Below are positions 8,910 through 16,748 of a DNA stretch of 39,482 bases, piece after piece. Both the position numbers and the translations under genes were made by a program. Source of the DNA: Bacteroidales bacterium (GTDB lineage Bacteria; Bacteroidota; Bacteroidia; Bacteroidales; Muribaculaceae); NCBI GenBank assembly GCA_014800245.1, contig JAAVGM010000024.1:1-39482 (forward strand), written 5' to 3'. Positions within the stretch are counted from its first letter, which is position 1, and each line of letters starts with the position of its first letter. Under the pieces are notes generated by a model. The model was not told the DNA's origin. It worked only from the letters and a program-made list of their open reading frames with translations, and made no database searches.

Positions 8910-9620
8910 ATGAATTTCGGAATAATTGCAGCCGGAGAGGGTTCGCGTCTTGTGGAAGAGGGTGTGGCTTATCCCAAGCCGCTCGTGCCTCTGGGCGGAC
9001 GCCCTATGATCGGCAGGCTGATAGATATTTTCCTCAAGAATGGCGCCGAGAGGATTGCTGTGATTGTGAATGAGGAGATGAAGGAGGTGCAGGAATATCT
9101 TTTCAATCTTAAAGAAACGCTCCCCGTTAGTCTCGATATTGTGGTGAAGAGTACCCCTTCCTCGATGCATAGCTTTTATGAAGTGGCGCATCTTCTCGAT
9201 GGGCATGGACGCTTCATCGCCACAACCGTTGACACCATCTTCCACGAGAAGGATTTCACCCGATATGTGGAAGCTTACTCGGCAGCCCCGGCTGAGGACG
9301 ACGGCATGATGGCGCTCACACGCTATATCGATGATGAGAAACCGCTCTATGTGGAAGTAGATGAGAACGATGGATTGATCAAGGCATTCCTCGACCGACC
9401 CACTCCGGAATCTGTGTTCGTGTCGGGAGGAATTTACGGGCTTAATTCTTCAGCTGTGCGTGTGCTCGACAGATGCATGGATCAGGGTGTGAGCCGCATG
9501 CGTAATTTCCAGCGCGAACTCATCGCAGCGGGTTTGAAAATAAAGGGGTATGATATGGGGAAGATAATTGATGTGGATCATGCCGGAGATATCCGAAAGG
9601 CAGAAGAATTTATCAAATAA
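8910..9620 (+). CDS. nucleotidyltransferase (NTP_transferase / MobA-like fold)
   Basis: 236 aa. The N-terminus GIIAAGEGSRLVEEG...YPKPLVPLGGRPMI is the nucleotide-binding signature of sugar-phosphate nucleotidyltransferases. TTVDTIF near residue 110 is the likely metal-binding aspartate region, and the end (IIDVDHAGDIRKAEEFI) is typical. These enzymes join NTP to a phosphorylated sugar or polyol. Next to an inositol-phosphate synthase and a CDP-alcohol transferase, an inositol-phosphate or other headgroup-activating cytidylyltransferase is a reasonable guess, but the substrate cannot be read from sequence. The ATP-grasp gene starts two bases after its stop, which indicates translational coupling. 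Confidence 0.85.
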   Translation: MNFGIIAAGEGSRLVEEGVAYPKPLVPLGGRPMIGRLIDIFLKNGAERIAVIVNEEMKEVQEYLFNLKETLPVSLDIVVKSTPSSMHSFYEVAHLLDGHGRFIATTVDTIFHEKDFTRYVEAYSAAPAEDDGMMALTRYIDDEKPLYVEVDENDGLIKAFLDRPTPESVFVSGGIYGLNSSAVRVLDRCMDQGVSRMRNFQRELIAAGLKIKGYDMGKIIDVDHAGDIRKAEEFIK

Positions 9621-9621
9621 T

Positions 9622-10500
9622 ATGGATATAAAGATAGCGGGAGTGTTGCGCGCAGGCGCATATTCTCCCAATCATATAGGGAATGATGCGGCAATCCTTA
9701 ATGCCGCTGCAGAGGAGCTTCGCAAGAGAGGCTGCAAGGTGAATATTTATAGCGAAGAGCAATTCCTTAACCTCGATGTCGAGGAGGATGTGATTTTGAA
9801 TATGTGTCGCGGTCAGAAGGCAATCGAGAAGCTGCAGGCACTCGAAGAAAGCGGCAAGCTCGTGATCAACTCCGGATTCGGTATAGAGAATTGCACCCGC
9901 GAGCGTATGACACGCATCCTCTTAGGGAATAACATCCCTTATCCCGACTCTATTATGGTCAATACCAACGAGGATGTGCGCCCCGAACTCGAAAAGAAAG
10001 GGTTCAAATCATGCTGGATAAAGCGAGGTGACTTCCATGCCATGCACAAGGAGGATGTGAGCTATTGCCGCCACATAGAGGAGGCACAGGAGGTGCTTCA
10101 CGAATATTTCTATCGCGGAATCAAGCGTGCGGTGATCAACGTTCATCTCGTGGGCGATCTCATCAAATTCTATGCCGTGCAAGGACAGCCCTTCTTCTAT
10201 TGGTTTTATCCCTACGACGCACATTACAGCAAATTCGGCGACGAGGCAATCAACGGCAAGCCGAGACATACCGAGTTTGATCCCGAAGCTCTCCACGCAA
10301 TGTGTGAGAAAGCAAGCAAACTGATGGATGTGAAGATATTTGGCGGCGACTGCATCATCGATGCCGACGGCACGGTGCGTATCATCGATTTCAACGACTG
10401 GCCCAGCTTCGCACCCTGTCGTGCGGAGGCTGCCCCATATATAGCGAAATGTGTATTGCAGTCGATCAAGGAATGGCGTAAAGAGAAAGGGGAGGAATAA
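9622..10500 (+). CDS. ATP-grasp family protein in inositol-lipid cluster
   Basis: 292 aa from the ATG at 9622 (MDIKIAGVLRAG), chosen because it follows the upstream stop codon by one base; an earlier in-frame ATG at 9568 lies inside the neighbouring gene. The middle shows an ATP-grasp layout: RERMTRILLGNNIPYPDS, then CWIKRGDFHA as a candidate ATP-binding lysine strand, and a C-terminal metal-binding end IIDADGTVRIIDFNDWPSF. ATP-grasp enzymes usually form an amide or ester through an acyl-phosphate. The substrate is unknown. A role in decorating an inositol-containing headgroup is inference from the tight position between the nucleotidyltransferase and the phosphatidyltransferase genes. Confidence 0.75.
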   Translation: MDIKIAGVLRAGAYSPNHIGNDAAILNAAAEELRKRGCKVNIYSEEQFLNLDVEEDVILNMCRGQKAIEKLQALEESGKLVINSGFGIENCTRERMTRILLGNNIPYPDSIMVNTNEDVRPELEKKGFKSCWIKRGDFHAMHKEDVSYCRHIEEAQEVLHEYFYRGIKRAVINVHLVGDLIKFYAVQGQPFFYWFYPYDAHYSKFGDEAINGKPRHTEFDPEALHAMCEKASKLMDVKIFGGDCIIDADGTVRIIDFNDWPSFAPCRAEAAPYIAKCVLQSIKEWRKEKGEE

Positions 10501-10503
10501 TCT

Positions 10504-11457
10504 ATGGCAGAGAATAATACAGAAAAGAAAAGCGGTTTCAAGGATTCCTTGAAATCGATGGACACCGAAGAGACCTTCGACCTTATCTTTTACCGCCCCA
10601 TAGGATATGCATGGGCATGCTTGGCCAAAAAACTTGGAATCACCCCCAATGCCATCACCATCGCTTCCATTTTCCTTGGCGTAGGCGCGGGGATATGTTT
10701 CTATTTCAATGACCTCTGGATCAATATAGCAGGCGTAATCCTTCTTGTATGGGCCGACAGCTTTGACAGTGCCGATGGGCAGTTGGCGCGAATGACAAAG
10801 CAATATTCGCGCATCGGGCGTATCCTCGACGGATTGAGCGGCGATTTCTGGTTTGCCGCAATTTATATTGCAATCTGTCTGCGAGAGAATGTGACGAGCG
10901 AATTTTTCATGGATCATAAGTGGGTGATCTGGGTAGTGGCTGTCGTTACGGGGATAGTACACGGCACTCAGGCTGCCATGGCCGACTATTATCGCCAATT
11001 CCACCTCTATTTCCTCAAAGGAGAGGATGGGAGCGAACTGGAAACAGCCTCCAACCTTTGGGAGAAATATCATTCCTTGAGCTGGAAACATAACTTTTGG
11101 CAGAAACTGACGATGATGTTCTATACCAACTACACCGTAGGTCAGGAAAAGCGCACCCCTTGGATGCAGCGACTCCGCAAGGCGCTCCGCGAGAAATATC
11201 ATGGCAATATCCCTCAGGGTTTCCGCGATGCATTCCGCGCCAAGAGCAAGCCCCTTATGAAATATACCAATATCCTTTCCTTCAACACCCGCACGTTTGC
11301 TTTATTTGCAGCCATTCTCATCTTCCGGATGCCATGGTTATACTTCGCTTTTGAACTTACTGTGCTTAATTTCATTTTAATATATATGATGGTTCGTCAC
11401 GAACGCATCTGTCGCAATTTCTGCGAGGAATTGAAAGAAGGGAAAGAATTTAATTAA
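10504..11457 (+). CDS. CDP-alcohol phosphatidyltransferase, probable phosphatidylinositol-phosphate synthase
   Basis: 317 aa integral membrane protein with several hydrophobic helices. The CDP-alcohol phosphotransferase signature is present as DSADGQLAR, eight residues, G, three residues, D. The last aspartate follows after four residues (DGLSGD) instead of the usual three. A long polar insert lies in the second half (about residues 175-255). With a myo-inositol-phosphate synthase close by, the likely reaction is CDP-diacylglycerol plus inositol phosphate giving phosphatidylinositol phosphate, as described for Bacteroides. It starts three bases after the ATP-grasp stop. An alternative is transfer to another alcohol. 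Confidence 0.85.
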   Translation: MAENNTEKKSGFKDSLKSMDTEETFDLIFYRPIGYAWACLAKKLGITPNAITIASIFLGVGAGICFYFNDLWINIAGVILLVWADSFDSADGQLARMTKQYSRIGRILDGLSGDFWFAAIYIAICLRENVTSEFFMDHKWVIWVVAVVTGIVHGTQAAMADYYRQFHLYFLKGEDGSELETASNLWEKYHSLSWKHNFWQKLTMMFYTNYTVGQEKRTPWMQRLRKALREKYHGNIPQGFRDAFRAKSKPLMKYTNILSFNTRTFALFAAILIFRMPWLYFAFELTVLNFILIYMMVRHERICRNFCEELKEGKEFN

Positions 11458-11468
11458 TATTGTGAAGT

Positions 11469-12188
11469 ATGAATCTTGACATTTCAAAAATAAAAGGGAT
11501 AATCTTTGATTATGGTGGCACGCTCGACACGGGCGGCGACCATTGGAGCGTAGTGATTTGGTCGGCATATCAGAAAGCGGGGGTGGCAGTGAATGAAGCT
11601 GAGTTCCGCGAGGCATATGTCTTTGCAGAGCGTGAATTGGCGCGTACTCGCCATATCCTCCCCGAGCATGATTTCGGCGATCTCCTTAATATAAAGATGA
11701 AGCTCGAATTGCAATGGCTATCTGAAAACGGTCATTTCCCCCCTGCCGAGGTGGATGACAAAGCTAAGGAAGTGGCGGGTTATTGCTATGAGGCAGCCAA
11801 GAGCAAGGTGGGAGAGGCTAAGCCTGTTTTGGAGGAGCTGATGAAGAAATATCCTTTGGTGTTGGTATCTAATTTCTACGGCAATATCGAGAATGTGCTC
11901 AAGGATTTCGGAATCGGCCATTGCTTCAAGAAGATTATCGAAAGTGCGGTGGTGGGTGTAAGAAAGCCCGATCCAAAGATTTTTGAGTTGGGAGTAAAGG
12001 CTCTTGATCTTAAGCCTGAAGAAACGCTTGTGGTAGGCGACAGCTACGGCAAGGATATCGTTCCGGCGGAGAAGATCGGCTGCCAGGTGCTCTGGATTAA
12101 GGGGCAGGGATGGACAGCTGCCGAGGATGCACAGACCCACGACAACATCATCTCCGATATAAAGGAAGTAGGGGAGATATTAGGGTAA
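11469..12188 (+). CDS. HAD-superfamily hydrolase, candidate PIP phosphatase
   Basis: 239 aa. HAD motifs: I = FDYGGTLD with nucleophile D14; II = LVSNFYGN; III = RKPDPKIF; IV = VVGDSYGKD. The second aspartate of the usual DxD is a glycine (G16), as in some other HAD phosphatases such as YihX. A cap domain lies between motifs I and II. It sits 11 bp after the phosphatidyltransferase, so removal of phosphate from phosphatidylinositol phosphate is the simplest role. This is inference from context; soluble HAD enzymes have many substrates. A terminator-like hairpin follows. Confidence 0.8.
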   Translation: MNLDISKIKGIIFDYGGTLDTGGDHWSVVIWSAYQKAGVAVNEAEFREAYVFAERELARTRHILPEHDFGDLLNIKMKLELQWLSENGHFPPAEVDDKAKEVAGYCYEAAKSKVGEAKPVLEELMKKYPLVLVSNFYGNIENVLKDFGIGHCFKKIIESAVVGVRKPDPKIFELGVKALDLKPEETLVVGDSYGKDIVPAEKIGCQVLWIKGQGWTAAEDAQTHDNIISDIKEVGEILG

Positions 12189-12230
12189 ATTTCAAAAATA
12201 TTCCTCATAATAGAGGATAAAACTAAAATG

Positions 12231-12276
12231 CCTTATTAAAGTTTTTTAAATAAAATTTTAATAAGGTATTTATTTT
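12231..12276 (+). terminator. AT-rich hairpin after HAD gene
   Basis: CCTTATTAAA (12231-12240) is perfectly complementary to TTTAATAAGG (12257-12266). A 16-nt loop separates the arms and a T-rich tail follows. It probably ends the upstream four-gene unit, so that the inositol-phosphate synthase is controlled separately. The rest of 12189-12351 is AT-rich with nothing else I can name. Confidence 0.65.
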
Positions 12277-12351
12277 TAACTTAAATTATATATTTAGATG
12301 AAGTGTTAACATAAATTAAGGAATAAGTATAATAATTTTAGGTTAAAATAC

Positions 12352-12409
12352 TTTGTGAAATGTAAAAATGAAAGTAATTTTACATGCTCAAATTTCCCGA
12401 CGAGGGAAA
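12352..12409 (+). promoter_or_regulatory. probable promoter and leader hairpin of ino1
   Basis: TTTG at 12352-12355, 19 bp, then TAATTTTA at 12375-12382 (last base off consensus). Just downstream TTTCCC (12393-12398) and GGGAAA (12404-12409) form a small hairpin near the predicted 5' end of the mRNA. The remaining leader of about 100 nt before the gene has no further clear structure. Confidence 0.5.
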
Positions 12410-12510
12410 AGCGACAGGAAAGGGTATGAAATATAGGGAATCAACCTTATAAAATAGCAGCCTTTCATGAAACAGAAAAAATAACAATAACAAAGAATAT
12501 TTAGACAGTT

Positions 12511-13836
12511 ATGGCAAAGAAAGCAGAAGCACCCAAGGGTAAGCTTGGTGTTTTGGTAGTAGGTCTTGGTGCTGTTACCAGCACATTCATGACCGGTGTG
12601 CTTATGGCTCGCAAGGGTCTTGCAAAGCCCGTAGGATCAATGACTCAGTATGACAAGATCCGCGTAGGCAAGGGCGAAGACAAAAAATATCTCCACTATA
12701 AAGACATCGTTCCTATTGCAGAGCTCGATGACATCGTATTCGGTGCATGGGACGTATATCCTGCAAACGCATACGAATCAGCAATCAACGCTGAGGTTCT
12801 CAAAGAGAAAGATATCAATCCTGTGAAGGATGAGCTTGAGGCTATCAAGCCTATGAAGGCGGCTTTCGACAAGAACTATGCAAAGCGTCTTGACGGCGAC
12901 AATGTGAAGGATGTTAAGGATCGTTGGGATATGGTGGAGCAGCTCCGCGAAGATATCCGCAACTTCAAGAAGGAGACAGGCGTAGAGCGCGTAGTAGTGC
13001 TTTGGGCAGCTTCTACTGAGGTTTATGTTCCGGTTGATGAGGAGGTTCACGGCTCTTTGGCAGCTCTTGAGGCAGCAATGAAGGCCGACGACAAAGAGAG
13101 AATCGCTCCTTCTATGTGTTACGCTTATGCAGCGCTTTCAGAGGGTTGTCCTTTCATCATGGGTGCGCCTAACACAACAGTGGATATCCCTGCAATGTGG
13201 GAGCTTTCCGAGAAGACAGGTATGCCTATCGCCGGCAAGGACTTCAAGACAGGTCAGACTCTCGTTAAGTCAGGTTTCGCTCCGATCATCGGCACACGTA
13301 TGCTCGGTCTCAGCGGTTGGTTCTCAACCAACATCCTCGGTAACCGCGATGGTCTCGTGCTTGATGAGCCCGCAAACTTCCGCACTAAGGAGGTTTCCAA
13401 GCTTTCTACTCTTGAGAGTATCCTCGTTCCGGAAGAGCAGCCCGACCTCTATGGCCATGGCAACGATGAGGACACTCAGTATTACCACAAAGTGCGCATC
13501 AACTATTATCCCCCGCGCAATGACAACAAAGAGGGATGGGACAACATCGACATCTTCGGATGGATGGGCTATCCGATGCAGATCAAGATCAACTTCCTCT
13601 GCCGCGACTCAATCCTTGCTGCTCCTCTTTGCCTTGACCTCGTGCTTCTCAGCGACCTCGCTGCACGCGCAGGCCGTCATGGCATCCAGCGCTTCTTGAG
13701 CTTCTTCCTCAAGAGCCCGATGCACGACTACACTAAGGGTGAAGTGCCTGTGAACCACCTCTTCCAGCAATATACAATGCTGAAGAACGCTATCCGCGAG
13801 ATGGGTGGCTATGAGGCTGACGAGGAGATCGATTAA
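12511..13836 (+). CDS. ino1: myo-inositol-1-phosphate synthase
   Basis: 441 aa. Converts glucose-6-phosphate to inositol phosphate using NAD+ internally. The Rossmann start LGVLVVGLGAVTST, the PFIMGAPNTTVDIPAMWELSEK segment and the catalytic-lysine stretch GKDFKTGQTLVKSGFAP, followed by LGLSGWFSTNILGNRDG, identify the family clearly. The length is similar to the short prokaryotic enzymes. It provides the inositol unit for the lipid genes on both sides. Codon choice is strongly biased to frequent codons, suggesting high expression. It has its own promoter and a strong terminator. Confidence 0.96.
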   Translation: MAKKAEAPKGKLGVLVVGLGAVTSTFMTGVLMARKGLAKPVGSMTQYDKIRVGKGEDKKYLHYKDIVPIAELDDIVFGAWDVYPANAYESAINAEVLKEKDINPVKDELEAIKPMKAAFDKNYAKRLDGDNVKDVKDRWDMVEQLREDIRNFKKETGVERVVVLWAASTEVYVPVDEEVHGSLAALEAAMKADDKERIAPSMCYAYAALSEGCPFIMGAPNTTVDIPAMWELSEKTGMPIAGKDFKTGQTLVKSGFAPIIGTRMLGLSGWFSTNILGNRDGLVLDEPANFRTKEVSKLSTLESILVPEEQPDLYGHGNDEDTQYYHKVRINYYPPRNDNKEGWDNIDIFGWMGYPMQIKINFLCRDSILAAPLCLDLVLLSDLAARAGRHGIQRFLSFFLKSPMHDYTKGEVPVNHLFQQYTMLKNAIREMGGYEADEEID

Positions 13837-13867
13837 TCCGATACAACTCTTTTTATAATATTAGGTT

Positions 13868-13910
13868 AAGGCGGCGTTTCCTGCGGGAAAGGCCGCCTTT
13901 CTCATTTTTT
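13868..13910 (+). terminator. strong terminator after ino1
   Basis: AAGGCGGC (13868-13875) pairs with GCCGCCTT (13892-13899). An inner TTTCC/GGAAA extends the stem around a TGCG loop, and a T-run follows. Confidence 0.9.
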
Positions 13911-14011
13911 TGGCTTTATAAGCAGATATTTGTAAATAATTTTGTAAATTTGCATAATCCAAAATTGAGACGATAAGTTTTTAAATGGGACGACAGGCAG
14001 CGTTCCTAAGC

Positions 14012-14042
14012 TAACTAACTGAGTCCAAATTAACTAACTGAG
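14012..14042. repeat. 12-bp direct repeat ahead of GtrA-like gene
   Basis: TAACTAACTGAG occurs at 14012-14023 and 14031-14042, 19 bp apart start to start, ending three bases before the start codon. A lone -7-like TAAATTTG lies upstream at 13945-13952, without a matching -33 box. Confidence 0.6.
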
Positions 14043-14045
14043 ATT

Positions 14046-14636
14046 ATGGCCGAAGTTTCGGACGAACATATAGAAAGCATCTCCCATGAACGAAAGCGAG
14101 GAAGGCGCGTAGCGGCGAAAGTGATGAAGAGCGATGCCCTCGGATTCACATTCCTGCGATCTATCGTCACGTCGCAATGCTCCTCATGGACAGATATGCT
14201 CATAAGCTTCGCGCTCTTTGCATGGGTGCATCTCACGCCATTCCTTTCCACAGCCATCGGTGCGTTTGTAGGAGGAGTGGTAAATTGCGTGATGAACTAC
14301 CGCTTCACTTTCCATGCCCAAGAAGTGCCATGGAAAGCTGTGATAGTGAAATTCGCATTGGTATGGGCCGGCTCCCTTCTTCTCAACTCCTATGGCACCC
14401 ACGCCCTCTACTATCTTTTCACAAAATGGGATTGGCTCATTGAAATGGGTTTCCGTCCCGACGGATTCTTTGCCGCCGCGCGTCTGCTCACATCCCTGAT
14501 AGTGTCGTTGGCATGGAATTTTATTTTGCAACGTTATTTTGTGTATCGCACCACAAGATTCGACAAAGCAATTGTGGAATTTGTAGGTCGTCTTCCCTTC
14601 ATCCCCAAAGGGGAAAAAGAGGAGATGGAAGAATAG
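14046..14636 (+). CDS. GtrA-like membrane protein
   Basis: 196 aa with four predicted membrane helices (around residues 50-68, 75-90, 100-122 and 140-160). The order fits the GtrA family, including FVGGVVNCVMNYRFTF after helix two and WNFILQRYFVYR after helix four. GtrA proteins are small flippase-like proteins that help move lipid-linked sugars across the inner membrane. Here the neighbouring genes suggest a lipid intermediate or headgroup as cargo, which is inference. The acyltransferase follows 58 bp later on the same strand. Confidence 0.85.
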   Translation: MAEVSDEHIESISHERKRGRRVAAKVMKSDALGFTFLRSIVTSQCSSWTDMLISFALFAWVHLTPFLSTAIGAFVGGVVNCVMNYRFTFHAQEVPWKAVIVKFALVWAGSLLLNSYGTHALYYLFTKWDWLIEMGFRPDGFFAAARLLTSLIVSLAWNFILQRYFVYRTTRFDKAIVEFVGRLPFIPKGEKEEMEE

Positions 14637-14694
14637 GAATTCAATCAGTTCAGACGTTTTATTAACGAATACTTCAAGAAAGTAAGTTAGTATT

Positions 14695-15600
14695 ATGGAA
14701 AATCAACAAACTACCGTAGCCCCTGAGAAGGTAAAGGCTTCAGGAGAGAATAAATATAAGGATTATGTGATCCGCCCCGATGTGCTCAACAGCGAGGATA
14801 TCATGAATATGGTGCCGCGGCTTAGAGGGCATGAAAAGTTTGTGGAGAAAGTGATGCATCTCTTCATGTTTGATGAAGTGAACCGCGTGCATGGCGCATG
14901 GTGTCATGACCCGGGGCCGGCATTTGCCCGTCATCTTATCGATGACGAGTTTCATACTCCGCTGCGGGTGGATAATGAAGATGTGCTTGCCCGATTCAAG
15001 GAAGGGGCATATATCACTGTCAGCAATCATCCTTTCGGCTCGATTGACGGAATAGCATTGATAGCATTAGTCACGAAATACAGACCCGAATACAAGGTGA
15101 TGGTGAATATGATTTTGGGAAAGATCACAGCCATGGGTCCGAATTTCATCACCGTCGATCCCTCCTCATCACCCGATGCCGATAAAAGGAAAGTTTCAGT
15201 CAATGGAATCCGTGAGGCACTTCGTCAGCTTAAGGACGGGGAGCCTTTAGGTTTCTTCCCTGCCGGGGCAATGAGCAAGAGCAATTGGAAAAACTTCTTG
15301 GTAGATAGGGAATGGCAGCCGTCAGTGCTTCAGATTATAGCAAAAGCGAAGGTGCCCGTGATCCCCATCTATTTCCATGGTAACAACACATGGTGGTTTA
15401 ATTTCTGGGGACACGCCTGTTGGCCTCTCCGATCGCTGCTTCTCCCTCGCCAACTCTTCAATCATAAGAAGAATAAAGAGATGCACATATCCGTAGGAGA
15501 ACCGATCATGCCTGAAGAGCAGGCCAAATTCAAGGGAGATCCCGAAGCCCTCGGAAAATATCTTCGCGAAAAGACATATGAGCTATCCAAGCTCAAATAG
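14695..15600 (+). CDS. PlsC/hemolysin-type phospholipid acyltransferase
   Basis: 301 aa. The acyltransferase block reads SNHPFGSIDGIALI, a histidine and aspartate separated by five residues rather than the four of classical PlsC. It continues to FPAGAMSKSN and VPVIPIYFHGNN. This combination matches the putative-hemolysin branch of the glycerolipid acyltransferases, which acylate lyso-phospholipids or amino-acid lipids. No strong membrane helix is apparent. It follows the GtrA-like gene and converges with the lipid kinase gene, 12 bp apart, so this end of the cluster is devoted to lipids. Confidence 0.88.
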   Translation: MENQQTTVAPEKVKASGENKYKDYVIRPDVLNSEDIMNMVPRLRGHEKFVEKVMHLFMFDEVNRVHGAWCHDPGPAFARHLIDDEFHTPLRVDNEDVLARFKEGAYITVSNHPFGSIDGIALIALVTKYRPEYKVMVNMILGKITAMGPNFITVDPSSSPDADKRKVSVNGIREALRQLKDGEPLGFFPAGAMSKSNWKNFLVDREWQPSVLQIIAKAKVPVIPIYFHGNNTWWFNFWGHACWPLRSLLLPRQLFNHKKNKEMHISVGEPIMPEEQAKFKGDPEALGKYLREKTYELSKLK

Positions 15601-15612
15601 TTAAGTAGCTGC

Positions 15613-16602
15613 TTATCTGAAAAGATTCACAATCTTATACCCTATATCCTGCATAGTCAGGATAAAGGGGGAGATGAAAGGTATTTGGGGAGAGAGCAAT
15701 GCGCGGTAATGCGACTTGCGGGCAGTGGTGAATAGTTTGAGCTGAGCCGGATGTATATTCACATCGATGCGGGTATCCATATTGGCGGGCTCTCCGTCGA
15801 GATGAGCAGCGCCTTGAGTCCTTCTGATTATGGTTACATTCGGCGCACGGAAAGTCGTGGCCTTTGCCGTCTTTCCCACAAGCCCCGTAAGTACGTCGAT
15901 TCCGGCAAGAGCTAATTTCAGAGGCGAGCCTTTATGGATGATAGTGATATCAAGCAATCCATCCTTAATGGAGGCAGTGGGAGCTATATAAGCGTTATTC
16001 CCATATTGAGAGGCATTGCAGCATGCCACTAACAGCGCCTCCTCCGTTACTGTCTCCCCATTGGCAATTATGGTGTACTCCTCCGAACGATATTTCACAA
16101 ATTCATCAAGCGTGGTCTGAAGATATGTGGTCAGTCCGCGCTTCCCTTTTTCGCTGAACTTATATGTCACCTCGGCATCAAACCCGATTCCGAAAGTGCA
16201 GAAGAATGGATGGTCGTTTGCTGTGGCATAATCGCAAGCAATCACTCTGTCTTCGGCAATCACACGCATTGCCCCCTTCACGGTCATGGGGATATTGAGA
16301 TGTCGGGCAAGACCGTTGCCCGAACCCATGGGGATGATTCCCAAAGCCACATCCGATCCTCGGAGCGCTCGCGCAGTCTCATTCACAGTGCCGTCGCCTC
16401 CGCAGGCTATCACTCCATAATAACCCTTTTCGATAGCCTCCTTGGCAAGACGTGTGGCATCGTCCGGGCCGGTAGTGAAGCGTATGTCGGTGGCGAGACT
16501 ATATTTGATAGCCTCATGGCGTATAGCCTCATCCACGCCTTTCTTGGAGGCAGTGCCTGAGATGGGGTTGATGATCACCATCAGTTGTTTCACTAATCGC
16601 AT
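15613..16602 (-). CDS. diacylglycerol-kinase-family lipid kinase
   Basis: 329 aa. The DAGK catalytic fold is shown by VIINPISGTASKKG at the start, the ATP-binding CGGDGTVNE near residue 81, and IIPMGSGNGLARHL; a C-terminal beta-rich half contains HLDGEPANMD. Members (YegS, BmrU, DgkB) phosphorylate diacylglycerol or other lipids at the inner membrane. In Bacteroidales a sphingoid or ceramide substrate is also possible. The last residues (ISPFILTMQDIGYKIVNLFR) could be a membrane-associating tail. It is convergent with the acyltransferase and has its own promoter and a duplicated leader segment. Confidence 0.92.
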   Translation of the reverse strand: MRLVKQLMVIINPISGTASKKGVDEAIRHEAIKYSLATDIRFTTGPDDATRLAKEAIEKGYYGVIACGGDGTVNETARALRGSDVALGIIPMGSGNGLARHLNIPMTVKGAMRVIAEDRVIACDYATANDHPFFCTFGIGFDAEVTYKFSEKGKRGLTTYLQTTLDEFVKYRSEEYTIIANGETVTEEALLVACCNASQYGNNAYIAPTASIKDGLLDITIIHKGSPLKLALAGIDVLTGLVGKTAKATTFRAPNVTIIRRTQGAAHLDGEPANMDTRIDVNIHPAQLKLFTTARKSHYRALLSPQIPFISPFILTMQDIGYKIVNLFR

Positions 16603-16607
16603 ATTTC

Positions 16608-16641
16608 TTCTCTTATGTGATTATTTCTCTTATGTGATTAT
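16608..16641. repeat. perfect 17-bp tandem duplication in lipid-kinase leader
   Basis: TTCTCTTATGTGATTAT occurs twice back to back, at 16608-16624 and 16625-16641. It lies between the kinase start codon (16602) and its promoter (16695-16726), so it is transcribed. Confidence 0.9.
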
Positions 16642-16694
16642 AATGTAGCACGAGCTGAAACTTCTTATCTCCACCTTGGGGAGCAATCAGACTG

Positions 16695-16726
16695 CAAAAT
16701 TAGTTAAAAAAGAGAAAAGGCGCAAA
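16695..16726 (-). promoter_or_regulatory. promoter of the lipid kinase gene
   Basis: Minus strand: TTTG (complement of 16723-16726), 20 bp, TAATTTTG (complement of 16695-16702). Full consensus match, placed after the stop codon of the upstream lipoprotein gene. Confidence 0.75.
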
Positions 16727-16748
16727 TTATTAGAGATCTCCGAGTTTT

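Noticed and set aside
10009-11202. 397-aa minus-strand frame across the ATP-grasp and phosphatidyltransferase genes
   Set aside because: It spans two genes with clear motifs on the plus strand, has no recognisable domain and is His/Cys-rich as expected of an antisense frame.
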